DNA of 38,306 nt from assembly GCA_002869895.2 (NCBI GenBank), contig NEWP02000027.1:76184-114489 (forward strand). The letters are read 5' to 3'. A model generated the notes under the pieces. The model had not been told where the DNA came from, ran no database searches, and saw nothing but the letters and a program-made list of their open reading frames with translations. This DNA is from Nitrospira sp. CG24E (GTDB lineage: Bacteria > Nitrospirota > Nitrospiria > Nitrospirales > Nitrospiraceae). The position numbers and the translations under genes are program-made. Positions 1 to 12,102 of the stretch are shown here, piece by piece. Each line of letters starts with the position of its first letter. Position 1 is the first letter of the stretch.

Positions 1-123
1 GAAGCCACAGAAACAATCCCGTGGGGCTGTCGTGAGCACGGAAGGGAACGCATCGATAGGAACGCCCCATCGCTCAGCATACTTCTGACATTCTATCACA
101 CTGGGGTCTGCTATAGCGAACAT
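1..123 (-). CDS. Possible 5' part of an unidentified minus-strand gene cut by the window edge
   Basis: The minus strand is open from an ATG at 123 to the window start, giving 41 codons that begin MFAIADPSVIECQKYAERWG. No family is recognised and no clear ribosome binding site precedes the ATG. In-frame codons extend upstream to a stop at 160-162. It is listed because nothing else accounts for this segment. It could equally be chance coding. Confidence 0.2.
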   Translation of the reverse strand, partial: MFAIADPSVIECQKYAERWGVPIDAFPSVLTTAPRDCFCGF

Positions 124-428
124 CGCAATGAAGGTTGTGCTAGGCTGGTAGATCCTTGCTCACAGATATGTGGAGTGCCCTTCCCTAGGCTATTTTGTTC
201 ATTCTTGGTCATTTGGCATATTTAGCGGCTTGGGCCTTTCTGAATAGATGAGCAAAATAAGTAGATAAATCCTGTAGATGGGCATCTTGCCCTCCTAATC
301 AAACAAATAAATAAACCGGGGTGATTTCCTGCCGCAAAAAGGGTATCCTGCGCGGCGACAAGATGTCCGAGTCAGAGGGGATACGACTTTGCAGGCTGTC
401 ACGTGAGAATCAACCAATGAGGCAAGGC
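124..428. other. Intergenic region with no recognised gene
   Basis: Stretch before the first lipoprotein gene. Positions 190-320 are clearly AT-richer than the rest and probably contain the promoter of the downstream plus-strand gene, but no confident -35/-10 pair was identified. No RNA gene or repeat family member was seen. Confidence 0.4.
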
Positions 429-1115
429 ATGAAGATCCACACCGCCACAGCCGGGATGCTGTGTCTCATGGCTCTTACCACCGGAGCCTGTGTCATGCGG
501 AGCACCTACGGCGAAGCTGTGGCTGATCTCGCAACGACGAGGGCCGAGCTCGACAGCACCAGAAGCCAATCCCAGGCGCTTACGGAACAAATCAACGAAC
601 TCCAGGAGCTCAAGAACGATCTTGCACAGCGCGTAGAGGCCGCCTCGTCGGCGCTCCAGCTAGCCAAGCAGCGGATGAAAATCGATCGCGCCGCCTCCCA
701 AGAACGGCTGAGCAGGCTTAATTGGACAATCGGTCAGCTGACTGCCCAACAGAACAAGCTGCGGTACGCCCTTCAGCGTGCGAACGAAGAGCGGCCAGCA
801 TTGCAATCAGTCGTTGAAACCTATAAGTCCAAACTGGGTGAGGCAAACGGATTCAGCGCCTCGCAATCTCCTTCGTCGGTCGCACCGATCAACGAACAAA
901 CTGCGGCATCCGCCGCCCCACCAGCGCAGGTGACAGCCCAAATGGATTCTGTCGCCAAACCGGCAGTGACAGCACCGGCACCATCCGTAAACCCACCCAC
1001 AGTCAACCGGAATCCGATGCCGGCGAACAATCAACCTGCCGAACCAGTCGAAAACGATTGGTTGTCTACGATTAAGGGATGGATCATCTCCTTCTGGCAA
1101 TCGATCTTTACCTAA
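429..1115 (+). CDS. Coiled-coil lipoprotein, function unknown
   Basis: The frame is open from 321, but the ATG at 429 is preferred. It is preceded by GAGG at about six bases and gives a proper export signal (MKIHTATAGMLCLMALTTGA followed by Cys), a lipobox-like end that would make the protein a lipoprotein. Residues about 30-130 are rich in Leu, Gln, Glu, Arg and Ala with heptad spacing, so a long coiled coil is likely. Residues about 145-205 are a Pro/Ala/Ser-rich linker, and the end is Trp-rich and amphipathic (WLSTIKGWIISFWQSIF). The layout suggests an envelope-anchored rod with a C-terminal membrane-touching segment. No enzymatic motif was seen. A 48-residue membrane protein gene starts seven bases after the stop and is probably co-transcribed. 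Confidence 0.72.
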   Translation: MKIHTATAGMLCLMALTTGACVMRSTYGEAVADLATTRAELDSTRSQSQALTEQINELQELKNDLAQRVEAASSALQLAKQRMKIDRAASQERLSRLNWTIGQLTAQQNKLRYALQRANEERPALQSVVETYKSKLGEANGFSASQSPSSVAPINEQTAASAAPPAQVTAQMDSVAKPAVTAPAPSVNPPTVNRNPMPANNQPAEPVENDWLSTIKGWIISFWQSIFT

Positions 1116-1122
1116 CAGCAGC

Positions 1123-1269
1123 ATGGAAGCTTCCGCAAACAGCGATCACCTGATCGATCTGGCATACTTGATCGCGCTTCTCTGTCTAGCCGCTTTTGGA
1201 TCTGTGGTATTCATACTTATCTGGCGTACCTGGTTCAAACAACGGGATAAACCGGATAAATCAGACTAA
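1123..1269 (+). CDS. Small single-span membrane protein (48 aa)
   Basis: An ATG seven bases after the lipoprotein stop opens a 48-codon frame ending at TAA 1267-1269. The product has a short polar N-terminus, one strong hydrophobic helix (about residues 13-36, LAYLIALLCLAAFGSVVFIL) and a basic tail (RTWFKQRDKPDKSD), which predicts a cytoplasmic C-terminus. No family is recognised. Tight linkage to the coiled-coil lipoprotein suggests they act together at the envelope. The call rests on spacing, the textbook transmembrane profile and the positive tail. Confidence 0.5.
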   Translation: MEASANSDHLIDLAYLIALLCLAAFGSVVFILIWRTWFKQRDKPDKSD

Positions 1270-1357
1270 GGCCTGGTTCCCCCATCCACGACTTGCCAAC
1301 AATCAACGCGAAGTCGAGACAGTCGACAAACAGGAGGGAAGTCGCCTTTGGAGAGAT

Positions 1358-2737
1358 TCAGGGCCTCATGCTCTGATCGGATGCAATGTCGTACTGTTTA
1401 ATCAGGCGGGCGAGGTAGGTTCGCTGTAAGCCGAGCCTGGCAGCGGCTTTGGTCTGATTGCCGCATTCTTCGCGAAGGGCATGAAAAATGAGGGTGCGCG
1501 TATGTTCTTTCATCGACTCATGGTATGGGAGTAAGAGATAGGGGAGGCGTTCACCTTGCGAGGTAGGGCCCGTATCATCCAGCGACAGCATGTCCGGTTC
1601 GATGGTGTCCGACTGGTTCAGGACGACAGATCGCGCGACAACGTTTTCCAACTCGCGAATGTTTCCCGGCCAACGGTACCGGCTCATGGCCTCCATGGCA
1701 GCGGGGCTGAACATCATGCCGGGACGCTTTGCCTCCCTGGCATGCCGGTTCAAGAAAAACTTGGCCAGAGCGGGGAGGTCGTCTGGCCGTTCTCTGAGCG
1801 GGGGCAGGGTGAGGCTGATGACGTTCAAACGGAAGAAGAGATCCTCGCGAAATTCACCGGATTTCACGGCCTGTCGGAGATCCTTGTTCGTGGCTGCAAT
1901 GATCCTTACATTGATCGATACGAGACGTGTGCCGCCGACTCGATGAAACTCTCTGTCCTGGAGCACGCGCAGGAGCTTGGCTTGCAGCGGGAGCGGCATG
2001 TCTCCGATTTCGTCCAGGAAGATCGTGCCTCCATCCGCCATTTCCAGTTTGCCCTTTTGCAGGCGATCCGCGCCGGTGAACGCGCCGCGTTCATGCCCGA
2101 AGAGCTCGTTTTCGAGCAACGTCTCCGTGAGAGCGACGCAGTTGATCACCACCAGAGGAAGGGCCTGACGTGGACTCCACTGGTGGATGGAACGCGCGAA
2201 GAGTTCCTTTCCCGTACCGCTTTCGCCGAGCAGTAACACGCTGGCATCGGATTTCGCGGCACGTTGGGACGATTCCATCACTGTACGGATCTTGGCGCTC
2301 ATGCCCACGATCGAAGCGTAGCGGCTATCGATTTCCGACTTGAGGCAGGCGACCTGCCGTTTGAGCGTGTCTCTTTCCAAGGCTTTGCTGATCACGAGGA
2401 GGAGATGGTCTTTGTCCAGCGGCTTGGTCAGAAAATCGTAGGCGCCGGTTTTCATGGCTTCGACTGCGGCATCGATCGAGGCATGGGCGGTCATGACGAT
2501 CACCGGGATATCTTCGACCGTTCTGATTTTCGGGAGTCTTTTGAGAACCTCAAGGCCTGTCAGACGTGGCATATCCAGATCGAGCAACATGAGGTGAGGA
2601 GTTTCCTGCTCGACCAGTTCTAGTGCCTGCACCCCATCTCGTGCGACCACGGTCCCGTAGTCGGAGGCCTGCAGACGATCCTCCAGCATTGTGACAATAT
2701 CTGGATCGTCGTCGACGATGAGGATTTTGGCTTTCAC
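1358..2737 (-). CDS. NtrC-family sigma-54-dependent response regulator
   Basis: 459 residues in the classic three-domain order. The receiver domain (about 1-120) has acidic residues D9-D11, phospho-acceptor D53 in LLDLDMP, the conserved T in MTAHAS and K in LTKPLD. The AAA+ domain (about 140-380) has Walker A GESGTGKE, the sigma-54 contact loop GAFTGAD and Walker B DEIGDM. A Fis-type helix-turn-helix near the C-terminus reads QTKAAARLGLQRTYLARLI. The start is GTG at 2737-2735, preceded by AGGGGGACCGA. After phosphorylation by a partner histidine kinase it should drive transcription from RNA polymerase carrying sigma-54. No kinase gene lies next to it, so it is an orphan regulator here and its targets cannot be read from this window. 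Confidence 0.93.
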   Translation of the reverse strand: MKAKILIVDDDPDIVTMLEDRLQASDYGTVVARDGVQALELVEQETPHLMLLDLDMPRLTGLEVLKRLPKIRTVEDIPVIVMTAHASIDAAVEAMKTGAYDFLTKPLDKDHLLLVISKALERDTLKRQVACLKSEIDSRYASIVGMSAKIRTVMESSQRAAKSDASVLLLGESGTGKELFARSIHQWSPRQALPLVVINCVALTETLLENELFGHERGAFTGADRLQKGKLEMADGGTIFLDEIGDMPLPLQAKLLRVLQDREFHRVGGTRLVSINVRIIAATNKDLRQAVKSGEFREDLFFRLNVISLTLPPLRERPDDLPALAKFFLNRHAREAKRPGMMFSPAAMEAMSRYRWPGNIRELENVVARSVVLNQSDTIEPDMLSLDDTGPTSQGERLPYLLLPYHESMKEHTRTLIFHALREECGNQTKAAARLGLQRTYLARLIKQYDIASDQSMRP

Positions 2738-2757
2738 TCGGTCCCCCTGCAGTGCCA

Positions 2758-2844
2758 GTCAATGGTTATTGGTCAACGGTCAATAGTGAAGGTATAGGAC
2801 TGGCTTGTTCTTTTCCATTGACTAATGACGGTTGACCATTGACC
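2758..2844. repeat. Inverted array of 7-bp units (GGTCAAY)
   Basis: The left arm (2758-2786) consists of four degenerate copies of the heptamer GGTCAAT. The right arm (2815-2844) consists of four copies on the opposite strand. Together they can form a long imperfect hairpin with a spacer of about 28 bases. It lies between the DUF1015 gene, whose TAG stop touches the right arm, and the response regulator start, so it could act as a terminator or RNA processing site for the minus-strand transcript. Confidence 0.75.
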
Positions 2845-4169
2845 TACTCACTCTCCATTACGTTCATCACCAATCCAGTCAGTGGCTTCGGGAAAAAATA
2901 TGTCGACTTATGCGGCATACGTTCTCCGGCTGTTGCGACGGCCTGAATTTCACCGACCTTCGTGGGATTGAGGAGCAAGGCTCCCGTTCCTGTTCCTTGC
3001 GCCACCCAATCCAATGCCTCATGGTCGTCTTTGGTGTAGAGAATCGATTCTTGTTCCTGCTCTGTCCGACAGAGCGTGGCGAGGATGAGCTGCTGAAGGA
3101 GAGAGACGTCCAGCTTCGTCCGAGGCGATGCGTTCGCCGGTGGGCGATGGGCCGGTTTAAGGGTTAACGTGAGGTAGGAGTCTGTTCCCTTCAATGCCAT
3201 CCCGAACATCGGAACCGTACGGCCGTTGGTTCGCAAGGCGTCAATGAATTGCGCGCGGACTGCCGGTTGAGTTTCTGCGGTAAAGGGAAATTTCTGTAGC
3301 TCGAACTGGTCGGCGAAGAGGGCTTGCACCTTGTCATAGGAAGGGAGCGAGGTGGTGGTGACTCGATGGGTCGGCAGGACGGTGAGTCCTGGGTCTTCGA
3401 GTGCAGCCAGCAGCATCAGCACACCGTCGTAGGATTGGAAACCGGCTGGTGACCCGGCCTGTTGTCGGCGCAGCCGTTGATAGTTCAGCGCTGTTTCATA
3501 GCGATGATGGCCATCCGCGATGAAGAGCGGCTTAGGACCCATCGCTTCGACCGCCTGGGCGAGAATTGCGGGATCTGTGACGGCCCACAATTGTTGTCGA
3601 AACCCGACATCATCCGTAAAGTCGATCCGTGCCGGCTTTCCTTTGACGGCTGCCTCGATGAGCCCGATCACGACGCCCTGAGGGTCAGAGTAGAGCGACC
3701 AGATCGGGCTGAAGTTCGTATGGCAGGCTTCGAGCAAATTCAGGCGATCGGTTTTTGCCGCAGCGCGTGTATTTTCATGCGGATAGATATGGCCTGAGTC
3801 GAGCGCTTCCAGTTTGACGGTGGTAAGAAATCCTTTCAGTACCTTCATCGGAGCCCGAGGATCCGATGCCGGAGGCCGATAGTCGATGGTGTGGTAGTAG
3901 ATGGTGGGCTGTGTGTCACGTCTCAAGGCCCCGCTCCGGAGCCATTCATGGAGTGTCGACCCGGCCCGTGTGTAGCGATTGTTCGCGGGGCTATCGCCTG
4001 GCTGGTCGAGGCCGAGTTCCAGGCGGATGATGTTTTGTGGATGGCGGTCGTGCAGGGCCTGTTGCCCTGCGGCGTCGATGATATCGTAGGGCGGCGCGAC
4101 GACCCGAGTGACGTCTCCGACCACTGTTGTATCGAATGAGGTCCCATGAAACGGAATGATCTTGGCCAT
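2844..4169 (-). CDS. DUF1015 family protein
   Basis: 441 residues, the usual length of the DUF1015 family (Pfam PF06245). Family hallmarks are the N-terminus MAKIIPFHGTSFD, the VAPPYDIID motif, IRLELG, the central HPYENT-like HIYPHENT segment, and the strongly conserved IADGHHRYETALNY motif. The biochemical role of the family is not settled. The DGHHR motif resembles the GxHR signature of ParB/sulfiredoxin-type folds, which is only a hint. The ATG start has AAAGGA upstream. It lies 124 bases downstream of the polyprenyl synthase gene on the same strand, and the pair may share a transcript. Confidence 0.88.
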   Translation of the reverse strand: MAKIIPFHGTSFDTTVVGDVTRVVAPPYDIIDAAGQQALHDRHPQNIIRLELGLDQPGDSPANNRYTRAGSTLHEWLRSGALRRDTQPTIYYHTIDYRPPASDPRAPMKVLKGFLTTVKLEALDSGHIYPHENTRAAAKTDRLNLLEACHTNFSPIWSLYSDPQGVVIGLIEAAVKGKPARIDFTDDVGFRQQLWAVTDPAILAQAVEAMGPKPLFIADGHHRYETALNYQRLRRQQAGSPAGFQSYDGVLMLLAALEDPGLTVLPTHRVTTTSLPSYDKVQALFADQFELQKFPFTAETQPAVRAQFIDALRTNGRTVPMFGMALKGTDSYLTLTLKPAHRPPANASPRTKLDVSLLQQLILATLCRTEQEQESILYTKDDHEALDWVAQGTGTGALLLNPTKVGEIQAVATAGERMPHKSTYFFPKPLTGLVMNVMESE

Positions 4170-4293
4170 GACGAATCCTTTGCTCTGTGAAAATGGTTCA
4201 GTGCGTTAGGGTAACCACTATAGGAAGGGTGTCCTTTCTACCGACGCGGTGCCGTTTCCATGGTTGACCCCTGGAAACACGCGGGGAGAAAGG

Positions 4294-5298
4294 CTATCGA
4301 TCGCGGGTAACCATATAGTCGGCAGTCACCGAGAGGGCTCGTTTGGCCGTACTATCATCGAACTGGTCGAGATCCCGTTGGGCTGCGTCAATGTAGGATC
4401 GTGCCCGATCCATGGCATAGTTAATCGAACCCAACTCTTCCATCATGCGGATGAACCGAGCGAGGTCTTCCTCTGTCAAGGTCCTGGTTTCCATACGGTC
4501 GATGATCATCAGGCGGTCCTGTTCAGAACAGTGATGCAGCAGATGCAGCAGCGGCAACGTGGCTTTACCTTCGCGGAGGTCTTGTCCCAGAGCCTTGCCC
4601 AAGTGTTCGCCGTTGGCCGTATAGTCGAGCGTATCATCGGCCACTTGGAAGGCGATTCCAAGATGGAGCCCGAATCGGAACAGCGCATCCTGTTGGGCAT
4701 CCGAGGCATCTGCGAGAATGGCGCCCATGCGACAGGAGGCGGCCATCAAACCGGCTGTTTTGTGTTCGACAATCTTGAGGTATTCCGATTCCGGCATGGA
4801 GGGGTTGCCGTTGTAATAGAGTTGAAGCACTTCACCCTCTGCCATCTTCTTGCAGGCCTCGCCAAGTACCTCGTTGATCCCGTGGTTCCGGAACTCGACG
4901 ACTTGGCAGAAGGCTTTGGAGTAGAGATAGTCGCCGACGAGGATGCTGATTTGATTGCCCCAGACTTTCCGGGCGGTCCGTCGGCCTCGCCGGATATCGG
5001 CGTCGTCGACCACATCGTCATGGAGCAGAGAAGCGGTATGAATGAATTCCACCAGACTGGCGAGTTGATAATGATCGTGACCGGTATAACCGCAGAGACG
5101 GGCAGAGAGTAGAAGTAAAAAAGGCCGAATTCGTTTTCCACCGCTGTTCAGGATGTGGGCGGCAACGGTATTGACGAGCGTCACGCTGGAATCGAGATTT
5201 GTTCGAGCTTGGCGTTCCATCCCTTCCAATTCATCACGGTACGCCTCCCAGACGTCTACCATGGTGTTGATCGTAGGGGTGATTGGGCTCTGGGGCAT
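4294..5298 (-). CDS. Long-chain trans-polyprenyl diphosphate synthase (IspB/HepT-like)
   Basis: 334 residues with the two aspartate-rich magnesium-binding motifs of trans-prenyltransferases: LLHDDVVDDADIRRG for the allylic substrate and QVADDTLDYT for isopentenyl diphosphate, plus the GGKRIRP and GDYLYSKAF family motifs. It condenses isopentenyl diphosphate units onto an allylic primer to build the side chain of respiratory quinones, in the cytosol or at the membrane. Chain length cannot be read with certainty. Menaquinone would be expected in a Nitrospira-like organism. No strong ribosome binding site precedes the ATG at 5298. An internal Met 13 is an alternative start. Confidence 0.92.
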   Translation of the reverse strand: MPQSPITPTINTMVDVWEAYRDELEGMERQARTNLDSSVTLVNTVAAHILNSGGKRIRPFLLLLSARLCGYTGHDHYQLASLVEFIHTASLLHDDVVDDADIRRGRRTARKVWGNQISILVGDYLYSKAFCQVVEFRNHGINEVLGEACKKMAEGEVLQLYYNGNPSMPESEYLKIVEHKTAGLMAASCRMGAILADASDAQQDALFRFGLHLGIAFQVADDTLDYTANGEHLGKALGQDLREGKATLPLLHLLHHCSEQDRLMIIDRMETRTLTEEDLARFIRMMEELGSINYAMDRARSYIDAAQRDLDQFDDSTAKRALSVTADYMVTRDR

Positions 5299-5392
5299 GC
5301 GTCGGATGGTAGGGCAGAGAAGGAAACAAAGTCAAGCCAGTTACCCCTTCGGTGGGGACTGGCGGTTCGGGCGATCTGTCTGACAGGCAATC

Positions 5393-5419
5393 TTGACAGA
5401 GGAATCGTGCTTCTATTAA
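5393..5419 (+). promoter_or_regulatory. Candidate promoter of gltB
   Basis: TTGACA at 5393-5398 is followed after 15 bases by TATTAA at 5414-5419, about 125 bases before the gltB start, in the divergent gap between the polyprenyl synthase and gltB. A short palindrome, CTGTCTGACAG, lies just upstream. The spacing is short, so this is tentative. Confidence 0.3.
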
Positions 5420-5544
5420 GGTGAGCGAAGCGGATAAGAACGGAATTCGCCTTGTGAGTGACGGGGTTATCCATCCCGACCGCCTCTCTGGTGTAACCTC
5501 CGTCCAGTAGCAAACTCGCCTACATTTTTCACGCGAGACGAGCA

Positions 5545-9754
<4,210 letters not shown>

Positions 9755-9758
9755 GACG

Positions 9759-9819
9759 AGGTTAAGGTTGAGGCTAAGCAAGAAGGATTTCGACTCAACC
9801 TTGGCCTTAACCGCAACCT
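9759..9819. repeat. Inverted array of 6-bp units (AGGTTR) between gltB and gltD
   Basis: Positions 9759-9782 read as four hexamers (AGGTTA, AGGTTG, AGGCTA, AGCAAG). Positions 9794-9819 carry four similar hexamers on the opposite strand. The arms can pair around an 11-base spacer. The array starts five bases after the gltB stop and ends just before the gltD ribosome binding site, so it could modulate gltB/gltD expression as an intercistronic hairpin. Confidence 0.7.
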
Positions 9820-9833
9820 GAAGAGTTGAAGAG

Positions 9834-11267
9834 ATGGGTGACCCCAAAGGTTTCATGAAATATGCCCGCGAGGGTCCCAAGCGGAAGCCGGTCGAGCTTC
9901 GTGTGCTCGATTGGAAGGAGATGTATGAACCCATCTCCGAGGAAAAGCTCAAAACGCAAGGTGCTCGCTGCATGGACTGTGGCGTACCCTTTTGCCAGGG
10001 CAACACCGGCTGTCCGGTCGTCAACTTGATTCCTGATTGGAACGATCTGGCCTCACGAGGCCGTTGGAAAGATGCGCTCAAGGCGCTCCATACGACAAAC
10101 AATTTCCCGGAGTTTACCGGACGGCTCTGCCCGGCCCCCTGTGAAGGGGCCTGCGTGCTCGGTATCAACGAAGATCCAGTCTCTATCAGGATCATCGAGT
10201 GGAATATCATCGACCGCGGCTTTAACGAGGGGTTGGTCGAACCGGCGTTACCGATGGCGAAAACAGGCAAGACGGTGGCCATTGTCGGTTCAGGGCCGGC
10301 GGGCATGGCGGCGGCGCAACAATTGGCGCGAGCCGGTCACAGTGTCACGCTCTTTGAGAAGTCCGATCGCATCGGCGGCCTGCTGCGGTATGGCATTCCG
10401 GATTTCAAAATGGAGAAGTGGGTCATCGACCGTCGATTGGAACAGATGAAGGCCGAAGGGGTGGAGTTCAGGACCGGCGTTTCTATTGGGAGAGATCTCA
10501 CGGGTGAACAGTTGCGGCAGCAGTTCGATGCGGTCGGCCTGACCCTGGGCGCGGAGCAGGCGCGTGAACTGCCGATTCCAGGCCGAGAACTCAAGGGTAT
10601 CCACCTCGCGATGGACTATCTGACCCAGCAAAACAAACGGAACGCCGGCGACAGGGTTACGGACGAACCTATTACGGCAAAGGGCAAGCGCGTCGTCATC
10701 ATCGGCGGCGGCGATACAGGGTCGGACTGTCTTGGCACCGCCCATCGCCAGGGCTGCATCGAAGCGCATCAATTCGAACTCTTGCCGGAGCCGCCGCCGC
10801 AACGCGCCGGCTCGACGCCTTGGCCTCTCTGGCCCATGCAGCTCCGTACCTCGCACGCGCATGAAGAAGGTTGCGATCGGCAGTGGAGTATTTCAACCAC
10901 GAAGTTCACTGGCCATAATGGCCAGGTGACGAAGCTCCATGGCAATCAAGTGAAGTTCGAGAACGGCAAGTTCACGCCGATTCCCAACAGTGACTTCGAC
11001 ATGGACGCGGATCTGGTGCTGCTCGCGATGGGCTTCACCGGCCCGGTGAAGAATGGTCTACTCGACAGCCTCGGTGTGAAGTACGATCAGCGTGGTGCAG
11101 TGTCGGTGGATGACAACTTCATGACCAACCTCGACGGTGTCTTTGCCGGTGGCGACACCAAACGCGGCGCCTCCCTCATCGTCTGGGCCATTGCCGAAGG
11201 ACGCAAGATGGCGGCGGGGATCGATAAGTATTTGCAGGCTGGGAAGTCTGCAAAAACAGGCCGCTGA
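9834..11267 (+). CDS. gltD: Glutamate synthase small subunit
   Basis: 477 residues, full length for bacterial GltD. The N-terminal segment carries cysteine clusters for two 4Fe-4S centres (CMDCGVPFCQGNTGC and CPAPCEGAC). The FAD-binding motif is VAIVGSGPAGMAAAQQLARA, followed by GGLLRYGIPDFKM. The NADPH-binding motif is VVIIGGGDTGSDC, and the C-terminal FAD segment is GVFAGGDTKRGASLIVWAI. It passes electrons from NADPH to the large subunit for reductive transfer of glutamine amide nitrogen to 2-oxoglutarate. It sits 79 bases after gltB. The last codons and the TGA stop (11265-11267) lie inside the left terminal repeat of a palindromic element, so the extreme C-terminus (GR-stop) is element-derived. 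The subunit is intact although its partner is disrupted. Confidence 0.96.
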   Translation: MGDPKGFMKYAREGPKRKPVELRVLDWKEMYEPISEEKLKTQGARCMDCGVPFCQGNTGCPVVNLIPDWNDLASRGRWKDALKALHTTNNFPEFTGRLCPAPCEGACVLGINEDPVSIRIIEWNIIDRGFNEGLVEPALPMAKTGKTVAIVGSGPAGMAAAQQLARAGHSVTLFEKSDRIGGLLRYGIPDFKMEKWVIDRRLEQMKAEGVEFRTGVSIGRDLTGEQLRQQFDAVGLTLGAEQARELPIPGRELKGIHLAMDYLTQQNKRNAGDRVTDEPITAKGKRVVIIGGGDTGSDCLGTAHRQGCIEAHQFELLPEPPPQRAGSTPWPLWPMQLRTSHAHEEGCDRQWSISTTKFTGHNGQVTKLHGNQVKFENGKFTPIPNSDFDMDADLVLLAMGFTGPVKNGLLDSLGVKYDQRGAVSVDDNFMTNLDGVFAGGDTKRGASLIVWAIAEGRKMAAGIDKYLQAGKSAKTGR

Positions 11268-11379
11268 AAACGACCTCCAACTGCGTTCTCGCCTCGCTCA
11301 AACCCTCAACGTACCTAGAACCGTACGCCTTCGGGCTCTCGCTCGCTGCGGCCTTGTTGGAAGGCCGTTTTGAGCGGCC
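11259..11379. repeat. Palindromic intergenic element, copy 1 (121 bp)
   Basis: Imperfect terminal inverted repeats of about 23 bp: GGCCGCTGAAAACG at 11259-11272, matched by CGTTTTGAGCGGCC at 11366-11379 with one mismatch, and continuing inward. The interior contains GCGTTCTCGCCTCGC, CCTCAACGTA, a small central stem and TACGCCTTCGG, all shared with related elements at 17008 and 20639. It carries no open reading frame of its own and behaves like a short non-autonomous repeat. Confidence 0.75.
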
Positions 11380-11397
11380 TGAAGAGGATTTGGTTTG

Positions 11398-11426
11398 TTG
11401 ACACCACCATCAATGCAACGTACGGT
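11398..11426 (+). promoter_or_regulatory. Candidate promoter of the HEPN-like gene
   Basis: TTGACA at 11398-11403 is followed after 17 bases by TACGGT at 11421-11426, just beyond the palindromic element and about 55 bases before the coding start. The -35 box is perfect and the -10 box is weak. Confidence 0.3.
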
Positions 11427-11481
11427 ATCCCGCTGTCACAGATAAGCTCTAGGTAAAACGCAAGGAGACGATTGTTTCCAC

Positions 11482-12102
11482 ATGTCAACAGCCCAGCCAG
11501 ATCGATCAAAGATCGATGAATTCATAAGAGTGCTAAGTGGTGAGGACGAACTTGGCGCCGTTGTTCGGGCGCACATTCATATTGAAGCTCTTCTATTTAA
11601 GTTGCTTGGATTGTTGGTTAAGGACGAAGATTACTTGAGGAAACTCAATCTCGAATTCTCTCAATGTGTTGACTTAGCAGTTGCGCTGGGACTAGGTCGT
11701 GAACATGCCAAAGGCCTTCGCGCTTTTGGTGGCCTTCGCAATGAGTTCGCACACAATCTAGACTCTGAATTATCCGAGGGCCGTGTTAATAACTTGTATG
11801 AATCTCTCTCGGCTACTGATAAAGAGGTTGTGCAAGTTGCCTATGTGCAGACTAACTCCCAGTTGGGTGTTAGTCCCCCAAAGTTCAAGGATCTAACCCC
11901 AAAGGAGAGGTTCGTCCTTATTGCAGTAGCATTACGCGGTATGTTGGAGGTTGCACTTTTAGAGGTTCAGAAGAACCAGTCAATCTCATTCTTAGTTGAA
12001 ATTGCGAAGCAACCTCCGGCATGTGATGCGCTCAATGGCCGTGTGCCGGCATGTATTTCGCCATCCTGCCGAATAACGGTCTCGGCATTTGCCCTAGGAT
12101 GA
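11482..12102 (+). CDS. HEPN/MltR-like protein, possibly with an altered C-terminus
   Basis: 206 residues, mainly helical. The segment LRAFGGLRNEFAHNLDSEL (about residues 74-92) carries the R-x4-H signature of HEPN domains and resembles the LRNEFAH motif of mannitol operon repressor (MltR) relatives. HEPN proteins are often RNases in defence and toxin modules, while MltR-type members are regulatory, so the role is open. Base composition is AT-richer than the neighbours, consistent with acquisition. The last 25 or so residues (after QNQSI-type helix, from ACDALNGR) look unlike the rest and may derive from the end of the adjacent insertion sequence. GGAG lies rather far (about 15 bases) from the ATG. 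Confidence 0.6.
   Translation: MSTAQPDRSKIDEFIRVLSGEDELGAVVRAHIHIEALLFKLLGLLVKDEDYLRKLNLEFSQCVDLAVALGLGREHAKGLRAFGGLRNEFAHNLDSELSEGRVNNLYESLSATDKEVVQVAYVQTNSQLGVSPPKFKDLTPKERFVLIAVALRGMLEVALLEVQKNQSISFLVEIAKQPPACDALNGRVPACISPSCRITVSAFALG

Noticed and set aside
4249-5112. Long plus-strand frame (287 codons) opposite the polyprenyl synthase
   Set aside because: The minus strand carries both DDxxD motifs and the right length. The plus frame has no motif or ribosome binding site.
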